A stretch of 64,000 nt of DNA. Source: JACRCG01 sp964524835. Lineage in GTDB: Bacteria; Desulfobacterota; Desulfuromonadia; Geobacterales; Pseudopelobacteraceae. Every line of letters starts with the position of its first letter. Positions within the stretch are counted from its first letter, which is position 1. The translations under genes were made by a program, and so were the position numbers. Under the pieces are notes generated by a model. That model ran no database searches, had not been told where the DNA came from, and saw only the letters and a list, made by a program, of their open reading frames with translations. The stretch is taken from positions 1 to 64,000 of the forward strand of contig CAZGEG010000013.1 in assembly GCA_964524835.1 (NCBI GenBank). The letters run 5' to 3'. Positions 49,161-57,717 of this stretch are shown in pieces.

Positions 49161-52100
49161 CTACATGTTGCGGCGATACTTGCCGCCGACTTCATACAGT
49201 GCATGCGAAATCTGCCCGAGCGATGCTACCTTGACGGTATCCATCAGCTCGGCAAAGATGTTGCCGCCTTCTATGGCCGTTTCCTGAAGCCTTTTCAGCG
49301 CCTCCGGAGCCTTATCCTTGTGGAGTTCCTGGAATGCCCGCAGGTTAAGGATCTGCTGTTCCTTTTCCTCTTTGGTCGCCCGGGCCAGCTCACCGGTTGG
49401 ATTGAACCCCTCTTCGTCGGCCCGCGGGTTCAGGAAGGTGTTGACGCCGACGATCGGCAGCTCCCCGTTATGTTTCTTGTGCTCGTACAGCATCGACTCA
49501 TCCTGTATCCGGGAGCGCTGATACTGGGTCTCCATCGCACCCAGCACCCCGCCCCGCTGGTCGATCCGCTCGAATTCGGCCATGACCGCCTCTTCCACCA
49601 GGTCGGTCAGCTCCTCGATGATGTAGGAGCCCTGCAGCGAATTCTCGTTCCTGGCCAGCCCGAACTCCTTGGTGATGATCATCTGGATCGCCATCGCCCG
49701 CCGCACCGACTCTTCGGTCGGCGTGGTGACCGCCTCATCGTAGGCATTGGTATGCAGCGAGTTGCAGTTGTCATAGATCGCCATCAGCGCCTGGAGCGTC
49801 GTGCGGATGTCGTTGAAGTCCATCTCCTGTGCGTGCAGCGAGCGCCCCGAGGTCTGGATGTGGTACTTCAGCTTCTGGCTCCGCTCGTTGGCGCCGTATT
49901 TCTCCCGCATCGCGACCGCCCAAATCCGGCGGGCAACGCGCCCGATGACCGTGTATTCGGGGTCGAGGCCGTTGGAGAAGAAATAGGAGAGGTTGGCGGC
50001 AAAGTCGTCGATATGCATGCCGCGTGACAGGTAATACTCCACGTAAGTGAAGCCGTTGGAGAGGGTGAAGGCGAGCTGGCTGATCGGGTTCGCTCCCGCC
50101 TCGGCGATGTGGTAGCCGCTGATCGAGACCGAGTAGTAATTGCGCACCTTCTGCTCGATGAAATACTGCTGCATGTCCCCCATCATTCTCAGGGCGAATT
50201 CGGTGGAGAAGATGCAGGTGTTCTGCCCCTGGTCCTCCTTGAGGATGTCGGCCTGAACGGTGCCGCGCACCGTCTGCATGGTGCAGGCTCGAATTTCTTC
50301 GTACTCCGCCCCGGACGGTTCCCGGCCGTTTTTCTCCCTCCACCGGTCAACCTGCTGTTCGGTGGCGGCGTTGAAGAAAAAGGCCAGCATCATCGGCGCC
50401 GGGCCGTTGATCGTGATGGAAACGCTGGTGTTGGGGGCGCAGAGGTCGAAGCCGGCGAACAGCTTCTGCATGTCGTTGACGGTACAGATCGAAACGCCGC
50501 TCTCGCCGACCTTGCCGTAGACATCGGGGGGATAGTCGGGATCCTCTCCGTAGAGGGTCACGCTGTCGAACGCGGTGGAGAGGCGCTTGGCGTCGTCATC
50601 CTTGCAGAGGTAATGGAAGCGGCGGTTGGTCCGCTCCGGGGTGCCCTCGCCGGCGAACTGCCGCTTGGGGTCCTCTTCGACCCGTTTGAACGGGAAGACT
50701 CCTGCGGTGAAGGGGAAATAGCCGGGGGCGTTCTCCAGCATGCACCAGCGCAGAATCTCGCCCCAATCGGCGAAATCGGGGAGACAGACCTTCGGGATAC
50801 GGGTTCCGGAGAGGGTCGTCGTGTAGAGGTCGCTCCTGACCTCCTTCTCCCTGATTTTTGTCACCAGCTGGTCGCGGCGGTAGGAGGCCTTCAGCTCCGG
50901 CCACTCCTTCAGAATCCGCTTCGGCTCTTCGTGCAGCCGGGAGTCGAAGAGAGTCGTCTGCCTGTCCAGTTCCGCCTGCGCCGCAGGATCACCCACGACC
51001 TCGCGGGCGCCGCTCAGCTGGAAGAGCCGCCGGGCGACGCCGACCTGCTCCCCGACCTGTCTGCGATAGCCGCGCACTGCCTGGACGATTTCGCCCAGGT
51101 AATGAACCCGGTCGGTCGGGATGATGTACTTCTTCAGGCTCTCCTTCTCGGTGATCCGGAGGGATGAGTGCCACCCGGTCCCCTTCTTGCCGTTGATGAC
51201 TTCAAGCAGCTCCCGGTACAGTACGTTGGTGCCGGGATCGTTGAACTGGGACGCTATCGTGCCGAACACCGGCAGCGACTCGTCGGCGACGTCGAACAGA
51301 TTGCGGTTGCGGCGGTACTGCTTGCGCACGTTGCGAAGGGCATCCTCGGCGCCCTTGCGCTCGAACTTGTTGATCGCGACGACATCCGCAAAATCGAGCA
51401 TGTCGATCTTTTCCAGCTGGGTCGGGGCGCCGAACTCGCAGGTCATGACATAGAGGGAGACATCGCAGACCCCCACAACACCGGCATTCCCCTGGCCGAT
51501 GCCGCTGGTTTCGACAAATACCAGGTCGAAACCGGCCGCACGCACGACGTCGATGGCGTCCTGGATCGCGGCGGAAAGTTCGGTCTGGGAATCACGGGTC
51601 GCGAGCGAACGCATGTAGATGCGGCTGGAATTGATCGAGTTCATCCGGATCCGGTCCCCGAGCAGGGCGCCGCCGGTCCGCTGGCGGGACGGATCGACCG
51701 CAAGGATCGCGACGCTCTTGTCCGGAAAATCCCGGGTGAAACGGAGCACCAGCTCATCGGTAATGGAGCTCTTACCCGCGCCGCCGGTCCCGGTAATGCC
51801 GATCACCGGTACATCCTGAGCCATCCCCCTGATGGTTTCCCGGAGCGCGCCATATCCGGAGGCGTGGTCGTGAACTGCCTGTTCGGCCAGGCTGATGAGC
51901 GTATTTACCGCCCGGATATCCCGCTGTGCCAGTCGGGAGGTTTCCGCGACGACATCGCGATGGAGGGAAAAATCGCACTCCTCCAGGACCATGTTGATCA
52001 TCCCCTGCAGCCCCATCCTGCGGCCATCCTCCGGAGAGAATATCTTGCGGACGCCGTACCCTTCGATCTCCGCTATCTCGGCCGGCACGATCACTCCGCC

Positions 52101-52409
52101 GCCGCCGCCGAACACCTTGATATGACTTTCGCCGCGCTCACGCAGCAGGTCGATGATGTATCTGAAAAATTCGACGTGCCCCCCCTGATAGCAACTGACC
52201 GCGATTCCCTGGGCATCCTCCTGGATGGCGGCTGTAACGATCTCTTCCACCGAACGGTTGTGCCCCAGGTGAATCACTTCGGCGCCGGATGCCTGCAGGA
52301 TGCGGCGGATGACGTTAATGGTGGCATCATGGCCGTCAAACAGGCTGGTGGCGGTGACAACCCTGACTTTGTGGACTGATTTGAACGGTTCCGGTGCGGC
52401 TGGGGTCAT
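49161..52409 (-). CDS. icmF: Fused isobutyryl-CoA mutase (IcmF)
   Basis: The 1082-residue protein interconverts isobutyryl-CoA and n-butyryl-CoA with coenzyme B12. Order of domains: B12-binding (about 12-145, with FDGHDATINVIRR as base-off His motif and GGGGVIVPAEI), MeaB-like GTPase chaperone (about 200-430, Walker A GTGGAGKSS near 207-215), and the TIM-barrel mutase (about 520-1080). The active-site segment AGVFPFKR followed by FAGEGTPERTNRRFH is the IcmF rather than methylmalonyl-CoA mutase type. Length is normal for the family. It feeds the butyryl-CoA oxidation genes. GGAGGAAAG precedes the ATG. Confidence 0.93.
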   Translation of the reverse strand: MTPAAPEPFKSVHKVRVVTATSLFDGHDATINVIRRILQASGAEVIHLGHNRSVEEIVTAAIQEDAQGIAVSCYQGGHVEFFRYIIDLLRERGESHIKVFGGGGGVIVPAEIAEIEGYGVRKIFSPEDGRRMGLQGMINMVLEECDFSLHRDVVAETSRLAQRDIRAVNTLISLAEQAVHDHASGYGALRETIRGMAQDVPVIGITGTGGAGKSSITDELVLRFTRDFPDKSVAILAVDPSRQRTGGALLGDRIRMNSINSSRIYMRSLATRDSQTELSAAIQDAIDVVRAAGFDLVFVETSGIGQGNAGVVGVCDVSLYVMTCEFGAPTQLEKIDMLDFADVVAINKFERKGAEDALRNVRKQYRRNRNLFDVADESLPVFGTIASQFNDPGTNVLYRELLEVINGKKGTGWHSSLRITEKESLKKYIIPTDRVHYLGEIVQAVRGYRRQVGEQVGVARRLFQLSGAREVVGDPAAQAELDRQTTLFDSRLHEEPKRILKEWPELKASYRRDQLVTKIREKEVRSDLYTTTLSGTRIPKVCLPDFADWGEILRWCMLENAPGYFPFTAGVFPFKRVEEDPKRQFAGEGTPERTNRRFHYLCKDDDAKRLSTAFDSVTLYGEDPDYPPDVYGKVGESGVSICTVNDMQKLFAGFDLCAPNTSVSITINGPAPMMLAFFFNAATEQQVDRWREKNGREPSGAEYEEIRACTMQTVRGTVQADILKEDQGQNTCIFSTEFALRMMGDMQQYFIEQKVRNYYSVSISGYHIAEAGANPISQLAFTLSNGFTYVEYYLSRGMHIDDFAANLSYFFSNGLDPEYTVIGRVARRIWAVAMREKYGANERSQKLKYHIQTSGRSLHAQEMDFNDIRTTLQALMAIYDNCNSLHTNAYDEAVTTPTEESVRRAMAIQMIITKEFGLARNENSLQGSYIIEELTDLVEEAVMAEFERIDQRGGVLGAMETQYQRSRIQDESMLYEHKKHNGELPIVGVNTFLNPRADEEGFNPTGELARATKEEKEQQILNLRAFQELHKDKAPEALKRLQETAIEGGNIFAELMDTVKVASLGQISHALYEVGGKYRRNM

Positions 52410-52437
52410 GGCTTTCCTCCGACAGGTGATAACAGAT

Positions 52438-52983
52438 TTATCCGTGCAGCGTGAATTCCCATGCACACCAGAACTCGTCCGGGTGCGGGTCGGGTGGACA
52501 GGCGATACAGTTGGTCTTGATGCGGGGATCAACCGCTGTGGCAAATTCGCTGTATTCGACAATTCCAACCGACTTGCAGGGATGATCGGCCAGCCCTTTC
52601 CGCTTGCGGGCCGACTGCACCCGGCAGTCGAGCATCCGGAAAACGACCCGCGTATCGCTCTGTTCGATGACGTCCTGCAGATTGAGGCGGGCATAAAAAC
52701 GATGTTTCAAACACTCCACCAGCGCCGGGATACCACCCCCCGGCTTGATCCCGAGGCGGTCCATGATGCGGCGCGCCTCGATCACCGTAAAATAGCGCCA
52801 GGCCTCCGTGTCGACATCGACCGCCACATCCATGCCGTAGCGCTTTTCCACCGCCTGGAACCAGACGCCGTCGTGGGCCAGCCAGTTTTTGGCATCGTCG
52901 ACGATAATCTTTACCAGCTCTTCCTTGCTCAGGCCGTAGAGAAGCCTGACCCCTTCATCACCGGCTCGTTCGGCATTCGACAT
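52438..52983 (-). CDS. DUF6125-type cysteine-rich protein
   Basis: The 181-residue protein has no signal peptide. Its C-terminal half has a conserved pattern of Cys and basic residues (MLDCRVQSARKRKGLADHPC, then TNCIACPPDPHP and FWCAWEF) that looks like a metal site or cofactor pocket. I assign DUF6125 from memory of this pattern. The ATG at 52983 follows GGAAGGGG. It heads the icmF operon, 28 bases before icmF, so a role in acyl-CoA or 2-oxoacid metabolism is suggested. No activity known. Confidence 0.65.
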   Translation of the reverse strand: MSNAERAGDEGVRLLYGLSKEELVKIIVDDAKNWLAHDGVWFQAVEKRYGMDVAVDVDTEAWRYFTVIEARRIMDRLGIKPGGGIPALVECLKHRFYARLNLQDVIEQSDTRVVFRMLDCRVQSARKRKGLADHPCKSVGIVEYSEFATAVDPRIKTNCIACPPDPHPDEFWCAWEFTLHG

Positions 52984-53043
52984 ATGATAATCCCCTTCCA
53001 AAGCATCAATAGAACATTATTTCAATACCGCAACAACGTTGGC

Positions 53044-53073
53044 AATATAATATTCCGTTTACGTGCAAGTCAA
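53044..53073 (-). promoter_or_regulatory. Promoter with LiuR-like operator, icmF operon
   Basis: TTGACT and TATATT, 18 bases apart on the minus strand. TTGACTTGCACGTAAA (53058-53073) matches the operators at 47262 and 55617 except for one or two bases. Confidence 0.72.
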
Positions 53074-53128
53074 GCACAATAATACATGGTTATATCTATC
53101 CGGAACCATTTTCCAAATGGCAGTTCTG

Positions 53129-53160
53129 TATCCCTGCGAGGCTTTAACCTCGCAGGGATA
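53129..53160 (-). terminator. Hairpin after the acetate symporter gene
   Basis: Thirteen perfect pairs (TATCCCTGCGAGG with CCTCGCAGGGATA) around a six-base loop, six bases past the symporter stop. It lacks a T-run, so it may be an RNA-stabilising hairpin rather than a classical terminator. Confidence 0.6.
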
Positions 53161-53166
53161 CCATGA

Positions 53167-55137
53167 TCAATGGTCACTGGCCCCGGAAATGCCCAGACCG
53201 GTAATCTGCCGGACCTCGATCTCGTCGAACATTTCTTCGGCCCGCCGATCACGGAACAGCAGCGTTCCGAGGATTGCCGCGATCAGACCCAGCGGCACCG
53301 AGACGATGCCCGGGTTCTTCAGCGGGAAGATCGCCGCCTTAAGGCCGACCATCGAGGTTCCGCCGTTGTTTTTCTCGAAGTCCTGGCGCGACTTGTCCAG
53401 CAGTTTCAGATCCTTGTCGGCCAGCACCGCGCCTTCCACCTGCTTCTTTTCCAGGGTTACGATCATCTTTCTGGCATCATCGGCGATCTTCTGCGGGTAG
53501 GTCATGACCGGTGAAATCAACACCAGACCCAGGGCCGAAATTGTGCCGACCAGCAGGGCGGAGATGACACCGGCCGTATTGAACCGTTTCCAGAAGAGCG
53601 ACAGCATGACCGCCGGGAAGTTGCCCGAAGCCGCCACGGCAAAGGCCAGCGCGACAAGGGCGACCACGTTCTCCTTCTCGGCCGCCAGCCCCATCACGAT
53701 CGCGGCGAGACCGACGAACAGCGAGGTGATCCGGGCCACCTTGACCTGCGTATGCTGGTCCGCCTTGCCGTCCATGATGATGTTGACGTAGACGTCGTGG
53801 GCGATGGCCGCCGAGGCCGCCAGCACGAGGCCGGAGACGACCGCCAGGATCGTGGCGAAGGCCACGGCGCAGATAAAGGCGAGGAACATGTCGCCGCCCA
53901 GGGTACCGGCGCCGCCCCCCAGCAGTTGGGCCAGCAGCAGCGTCGCCATGTTGCCCCCCTTGTCAACCGAGCTGATCAGCTGGGGCGACAGGTAGAGCGC
54001 GGCACCGAAGCCGATGATGTTGATCAGGAAGAAGAAACTGCTGTTGATGAACAGGGCGATAACGATCGATTTGCGGGCCTCTTTGGCGCTCGGCACGGTA
54101 AAGAAGCGCATCAGGATGTGCGGCAGACCGGCGGCGCCCAGCGCCCAAGCGATGCCGAGCGAGATCTGGTCGAGCGGATTCTTCAGGAACAGTCCCGGCT
54201 CCATGAAACGCTGGCCATAGTCGTATCCCGGCTTGGGGAGCGCATCCTTGAGTACGTTTATCCTCACATGATCCTGAATCAGCTGATTGCCGACGATATC
54301 GGTGAAGAAGCCGACCGGGTTGAGCCCGCTTTTCAGCATGACCAGAAAAGCCAGCAGCACGGTACCGGTCATCAGCAGTCCCGCCTTGATGATCTGCACC
54401 CAGGTGGTAGCCTTCATGCCGCCGAATACGACATACCCGACCATCAGAACGCCGACACCGATAACCGAGACGCGGTAGGGGATATCGAGCAGCACCTGCA
54501 TCAGCTTGCCGGCGCCGACCATCTGGGCGATCAGATAGAAAAGCGACACAGTGACCGTGGAGATTGCCGCCACGGCGCGCACCGGCTTGGGAGCAGTGCG
54601 GAAGGAGAGGATGTCCCCCAGGGTGAATTTTCCGGCGTTGCGGCACGGCTCGGCAATCACCAGCAGGATGGCGATAAAGGAGAACATCGGACCGACCGCA
54701 TACATGAAGCCGTCGATTCCATACAGCGAGATCAGGCCGGACATCCCCAGGAATGAAGCCGCCGACATATAGTCGCCGGCGATGGCCCAGCCGTTCTGCA
54801 GGCCGGTGATGCCGCCGCCCGCCGTATAGAAATCGGATGCCGATTTAGTCGAACGGGCCGCCCAGATGACGACGCAGAGCGTAATGCCGATGATCGTCAT
54901 GAACATGCTGATCGTAATAGCGCGGTTGGGCTTGATCTTGGTCGGTACGCCCGAGACCGGCGCCGGAGCTGCGGCAGTTGCGGCCTGGTTCCCGGCCTGT
55001 ACCGGAGCCTGCAGCGCCGGTGCGGACGACTGGGCGGATACGGCCGCTTGCGCCGCCGGTTTAGACGGTTCTGCGGTAAACCCGACCGTGGTCAGGAGAA
55101 GTGTAAGCATCACTGCTGATAGTATGTTGGTAAACAT
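53167..55137 (-). CDS. actP: Cation:acetate symporter (ActP-like, SSS family)
   Basis: The 656-residue membrane protein takes up acetate or related acids with a cation. After a signal-peptide-like helix (1-22) comes an unusual Ala/Pro/Gln-rich segment (about 25-65), then 13 membrane helices of the sodium:solute symporter family (SASDFYTAGGGITGLQNGWA, GDYMSAASFLGMSG). A soluble insertion near residues 555-605 is charged. It follows the DUF485 gene by 14 bases, the usual DUF485-ActP pair. GGAGGAGGGG precedes the ATG. Acetate is the family substrate; other short acids are possible here. Confidence 0.87.
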   Translation of the reverse strand: MFTNILSAVMLTLLLTTVGFTAEPSKPAAQAAVSAQSSAPALQAPVQAGNQAATAAAPAPVSGVPTKIKPNRAITISMFMTIIGITLCVVIWAARSTKSASDFYTAGGGITGLQNGWAIAGDYMSAASFLGMSGLISLYGIDGFMYAVGPMFSFIAILLVIAEPCRNAGKFTLGDILSFRTAPKPVRAVAAISTVTVSLFYLIAQMVGAGKLMQVLLDIPYRVSVIGVGVLMVGYVVFGGMKATTWVQIIKAGLLMTGTVLLAFLVMLKSGLNPVGFFTDIVGNQLIQDHVRINVLKDALPKPGYDYGQRFMEPGLFLKNPLDQISLGIAWALGAAGLPHILMRFFTVPSAKEARKSIVIALFINSSFFFLINIIGFGAALYLSPQLISSVDKGGNMATLLLAQLLGGGAGTLGGDMFLAFICAVAFATILAVVSGLVLAASAAIAHDVYVNIIMDGKADQHTQVKVARITSLFVGLAAIVMGLAAEKENVVALVALAFAVAASGNFPAVMLSLFWKRFNTAGVISALLVGTISALGLVLISPVMTYPQKIADDARKMIVTLEKKQVEGAVLADKDLKLLDKSRQDFEKNNGGTSMVGLKAAIFPLKNPGIVSVPLGLIAAILGTLLFRDRRAEEMFDEIEVRQITGLGISGASDH

Positions 55138-55151
55138 GTGTCCCCTCCTCC

Positions 55152-55460
55152 TTATTGGATTTCTCTGACGAGTTCGTCAGTCAGTCGATCAAAGTCCCTG
55201 TTGGCGACCTTCGTGTAGTACATGGCAACAAAGATCGCGACCAGAAACTGGGACAGGATGAACAGATAGCCGAAGTTTATGACCCCGATCAGCTTGATTT
55301 TGAACAGTGCCGGGAAATATCCGGACAGTAGCGGCAGCGAGAAGTAATAAACCGACGCCGCGATCCACCAACCGAACAGAAACACCCTTTTTTTGCGCTT
55401 GAGCTCCAGATACTTCGGATTCCGCGCGATTTCACTCCAGTTGTAGCTTGCGATTGCCAT
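55152..55460 (-). CDS. DUF485 membrane protein (ActP partner)
   Basis: The 102-residue protein has two membrane helices (about 29-50 and 62-84) and the DUF485 pattern (YLELKRKKRVFLF at the start, FLVAIFVAMYY near the end). DUF485 genes nearly always precede actP-like genes, as here. Its role is not established but may aid assembly or activity of the carrier. A promoter with the shared operator lies 144 bases upstream. Confidence 0.88.
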   Translation of the reverse strand: MAIASYNWSEIARNPKYLELKRKKRVFLFGWWIAASVYYFSLPLLSGYFPALFKIKLIGVINFGYLFILSQFLVAIFVAMYYTKVANRDFDRLTDELVREIQ

Positions 55461-55603
55461 GACAGACCCTCCCCTTTCATAATGAATTGCATCTTCGGTT
55501 ACTCAGCCGGCGCGATGGTAGTTATGTCCGGAAAACAGCATCCGGACAGGATGAATAAAACGATTTGTTTCATACAGCTGAACTTGTGTCTGGTTGTGTC
55601 CAA

Positions 55604-55632
55604 AATATATATGCCGTTTACGTGCATGTCAA
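55604..55632 (-). promoter_or_regulatory. Promoter with LiuR-like operator, DUF485-actP operon
   Basis: TTGACA and TATATT, 17 bases apart on the minus strand. TTGACATGCACGTAAA (55617-55632) is the closest to a consensus of the four sites. Confidence 0.75.
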
Positions 55633-55988
55633 CAAAAAATATAATACGTTTATATTTTTTTGTTTACCACTAAGACGGCGCATGGCATGGGCATGGGGAC
55701 AGGCTGCATCCGTCTCGTTACGGGCGTACGGGAGCAACAACAGCAAATGTGGATGCCGTTTTAGATCGGGCTGATGGTGCCCCGGGACGAACGGCACATA
55801 CCTGTTTTATGAGTTGAGGGGGTGGAGGCGGCATATTCACGTTTGAATGCGGGAGTGGGCGCAAGAAGGGGAGCGCAGACCAAAAAAAACAGCTTGTATT
55901 TGCGGAATTCAAAAGATACTCTTTGCCGGAACGGGACGCAGTGCGCCCCACTGAAACGCCACCATGCATATACAAAGGAGCGCCAATC
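55633..55988. other. Gene-free stretch
   Basis: No gene or clear structure beyond AT-rich sequence at the left and a ribosome site (AAAGGAG) for the gene at 55989 on the right. Confidence 0.5.
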
Positions 55989-56396
55989 ATGATGACAAAG
56001 GAAGAAGCGAGGGAATTCACTAACCGCTGGCTGCCGAAATGGACCGGCAACAAGCCTGAAGAATTGATCGCATTCTATGCCGATGACGCCTTCTTCCTGG
56101 ATCCGGGGCGCCCGGCGGGAATCAGCGGGAAAGAGCAGTTATTCGCCTATTTCAGCAACGTGCTCAGTCACAACCCGACCTGGGTCTGGACCCAGGTTGA
56201 GCCGATTCCTATCGAAGGCGGGTTCATGAACAAGCTGGAGGCCCGCATCCCGGTGGGAGAGAAGATCGTGGAGTGTGTCGGTCTCTGTTTCCTGCAGTTT
56301 GATGATGCGGGGAAAATAAAGCGGAATGAAATCTATTTCGACAGGACCGAGCTGATCAGGGAGATCAACAAATATCGGCAGTCTTTTGCGCATTAA
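55989..56396 (+). CDS. SnoaL/NTF2-like protein
   Basis: The 135-residue protein has the cone-shaped NTF2-like fold pattern (YADDAFFLDPGRPAGISG, then the FFAYFSNVL-like helix and a C-terminal strand IYFDRTEL). Such proteins are small isomerases, cyclases or ligand-binding domains. No active-site assignment is possible from sequence. AAAGGAG precedes the ATG pair at 55989. It is a single plus-strand gene among minus-strand neighbours. Confidence 0.75.
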   Translation: MMTKEEAREFTNRWLPKWTGNKPEELIAFYADDAFFLDPGRPAGISGKEQLFAYFSNVLSHNPTWVWTQVEPIPIEGGFMNKLEARIPVGEKIVECVGLCFLQFDDAGKIKRNEIYFDRTELIREINKYRQSFAH

Positions 56397-56409
56397 GATT
56401 TTAAAAACT

Positions 56410-56573
56410 TTTTTCACCACGAAGACACGACCAAAAGTAGGCGCTTTAGGCGAGGTCACGAAGAAAACCGTAGGGACGTGTCAAATATCAACACCAACCA
56501 GGAGGACAGCGTAATTGCTGTTACGGATTATTTCTTCGAGTTTTTTGTTTTACCTTCGTGTCTTCGTGGCAGC
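56410..56573. mobile_element. Inverted-repeat element (CACGAAGA type) with internal insertion
   Basis: Left end TTTTTCACCACGAAGACACG and right end CCTTCGTGTCTTCGTGGCAG are complementary. In the left end a 26-bp piece (56432-56457) separates the second and third CACGAAGA units. The third unit continues as CACGAAGAAAACC, exactly as in the element at 38213. No gene inside. Confidence 0.65.
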
Positions 56574-56586
56574 TTTGAAGTAGTTT

Positions 56587-57627
56587 TTACTGATTAACGG
56601 CCGCATTTTCCCGCGAGTTCAAGAACTTTTCCAGCTCGGCTTCCGCACGCCGGTAATCCTCCAGCTCCAGCTCCAGATCCGGAGTCCAGGGGCGGTGCTT
56701 GTAGTACATCCTGTCGTAGTACCCTTCTATCAGCCCCCGGGCAATCCCCTTCACGTCCCATTCTTCCAGGCAGCCTTTCAGCTCGGCATACCGGGGTCCC
56801 CCCAGTTTCTTTTTGATCCGCTCAAGAGCCTCCAGCATCTCCCCCCGGTATTCGGGGCGGGCGTACTCGGCGGTAAGCCGTTCTATGCGGGTTTCAATGG
56901 AAGCGTGGCACCAGACCTTGCAGCTCTCCGCCATTTTCTGGTACAGGCGTCCCGGCAGGGAATATTTGCCGATGCGCTGGCTCTCCCCTTCCAGCACGAT
57001 CGGCCGGTCGGCGGGCAGAACCCTGAAGGCATTCCAGAGGAGCGATTCAAAGCGCTTCTGGGTGAAATCCTGCTCCAGTCCGAGGGCGCCGAAAGCGGAA
57101 CCCCGGTGGCAGGCAATGCCTTCCAGGTCGATCGTCGCCCACTGCTCCGGATTCAGCCCGTTGATGAACTCTGTCTTGCCGGTGCCGGTCATCCCGTGCA
57201 TGACGATAAGGGGAGAAGGGAATTCACACGTTTCGAAACAGTCGATCACGTGATTTCGATAGGATTTATACCCGCCGACGATCTGTCTGGCCGGTGTCCC
57301 GCACGACTCGACCAGCACCGCGACGGAATGGCTCCGCAACCCGCCGCGCCAGCAATAGACGGCAATCGGCCTGCCGGCGGACAGCGAAAGGATCCGGTCG
57401 ACCATGGCGTAAAAGCGGGAGCAGGTCAGTTCAAGCCCCCGCCTGCGCGCCTCGACCGGCCCGACCTGTTTGTAGACGGTCCCCACCTCCACCCGCTCTT
57501 CGTTCGTCAGCAGCGGAACATTGTACGCACCGGGGATGTGGTCCTCCTCGAACTCCAGGGGGGTTCTCACATCTATCAGGCAGTGGGTGTCGATCAGCTG
57601 CGGGGCGAACTTTATCTTTTCAGGCAT
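56587..57627 (-). CDS. mnmH: tRNA 2-selenouridine synthase (SelU/MnmH)
   Basis: The 346-residue protein replaces sulfur by selenium in the wobble 2-thiouridine of tRNAs for Lys, Glu and Gln, via a geranylated intermediate, using selenophosphate. An N-terminal rhodanese domain carries catalytic C92 (VYCWRGGLRSHS). A P-loop domain follows with GMTGTGKTEF (145-154). All key residues are present. It groups with yedF and selD in the same orientation; SelD supplies its substrate. Confidence 0.93.
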   Translation of the reverse strand: MPEKIKFAPQLIDTHCLIDVRTPLEFEEDHIPGAYNVPLLTNEERVEVGTVYKQVGPVEARRRGLELTCSRFYAMVDRILSLSAGRPIAVYCWRGGLRSHSVAVLVESCGTPARQIVGGYKSYRNHVIDCFETCEFPSPLIVMHGMTGTGKTEFINGLNPEQWATIDLEGIACHRGSAFGALGLEQDFTQKRFESLLWNAFRVLPADRPIVLEGESQRIGKYSLPGRLYQKMAESCKVWCHASIETRIERLTAEYARPEYRGEMLEALERIKKKLGGPRYAELKGCLEEWDVKGIARGLIEGYYDRMYYKHRPWTPDLELELEDYRRAEAELEKFLNSRENAAVNQ

Positions 57628-57717
57628 CGATGATCCCGTTTATTACCCCGGAAATATGCACCGGTTATTGCTCTTCATCACATTGACGGCATATTGCCGG
57701 CATAGTGCTTCCGAAAT

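Noticed and set aside
53752..54756. Plus-strand open frame of 334 codons
   Set aside because: Antisense to the acetate symporter; low-complexity Asp/Glu/Gln sequence typical of a shadow frame.
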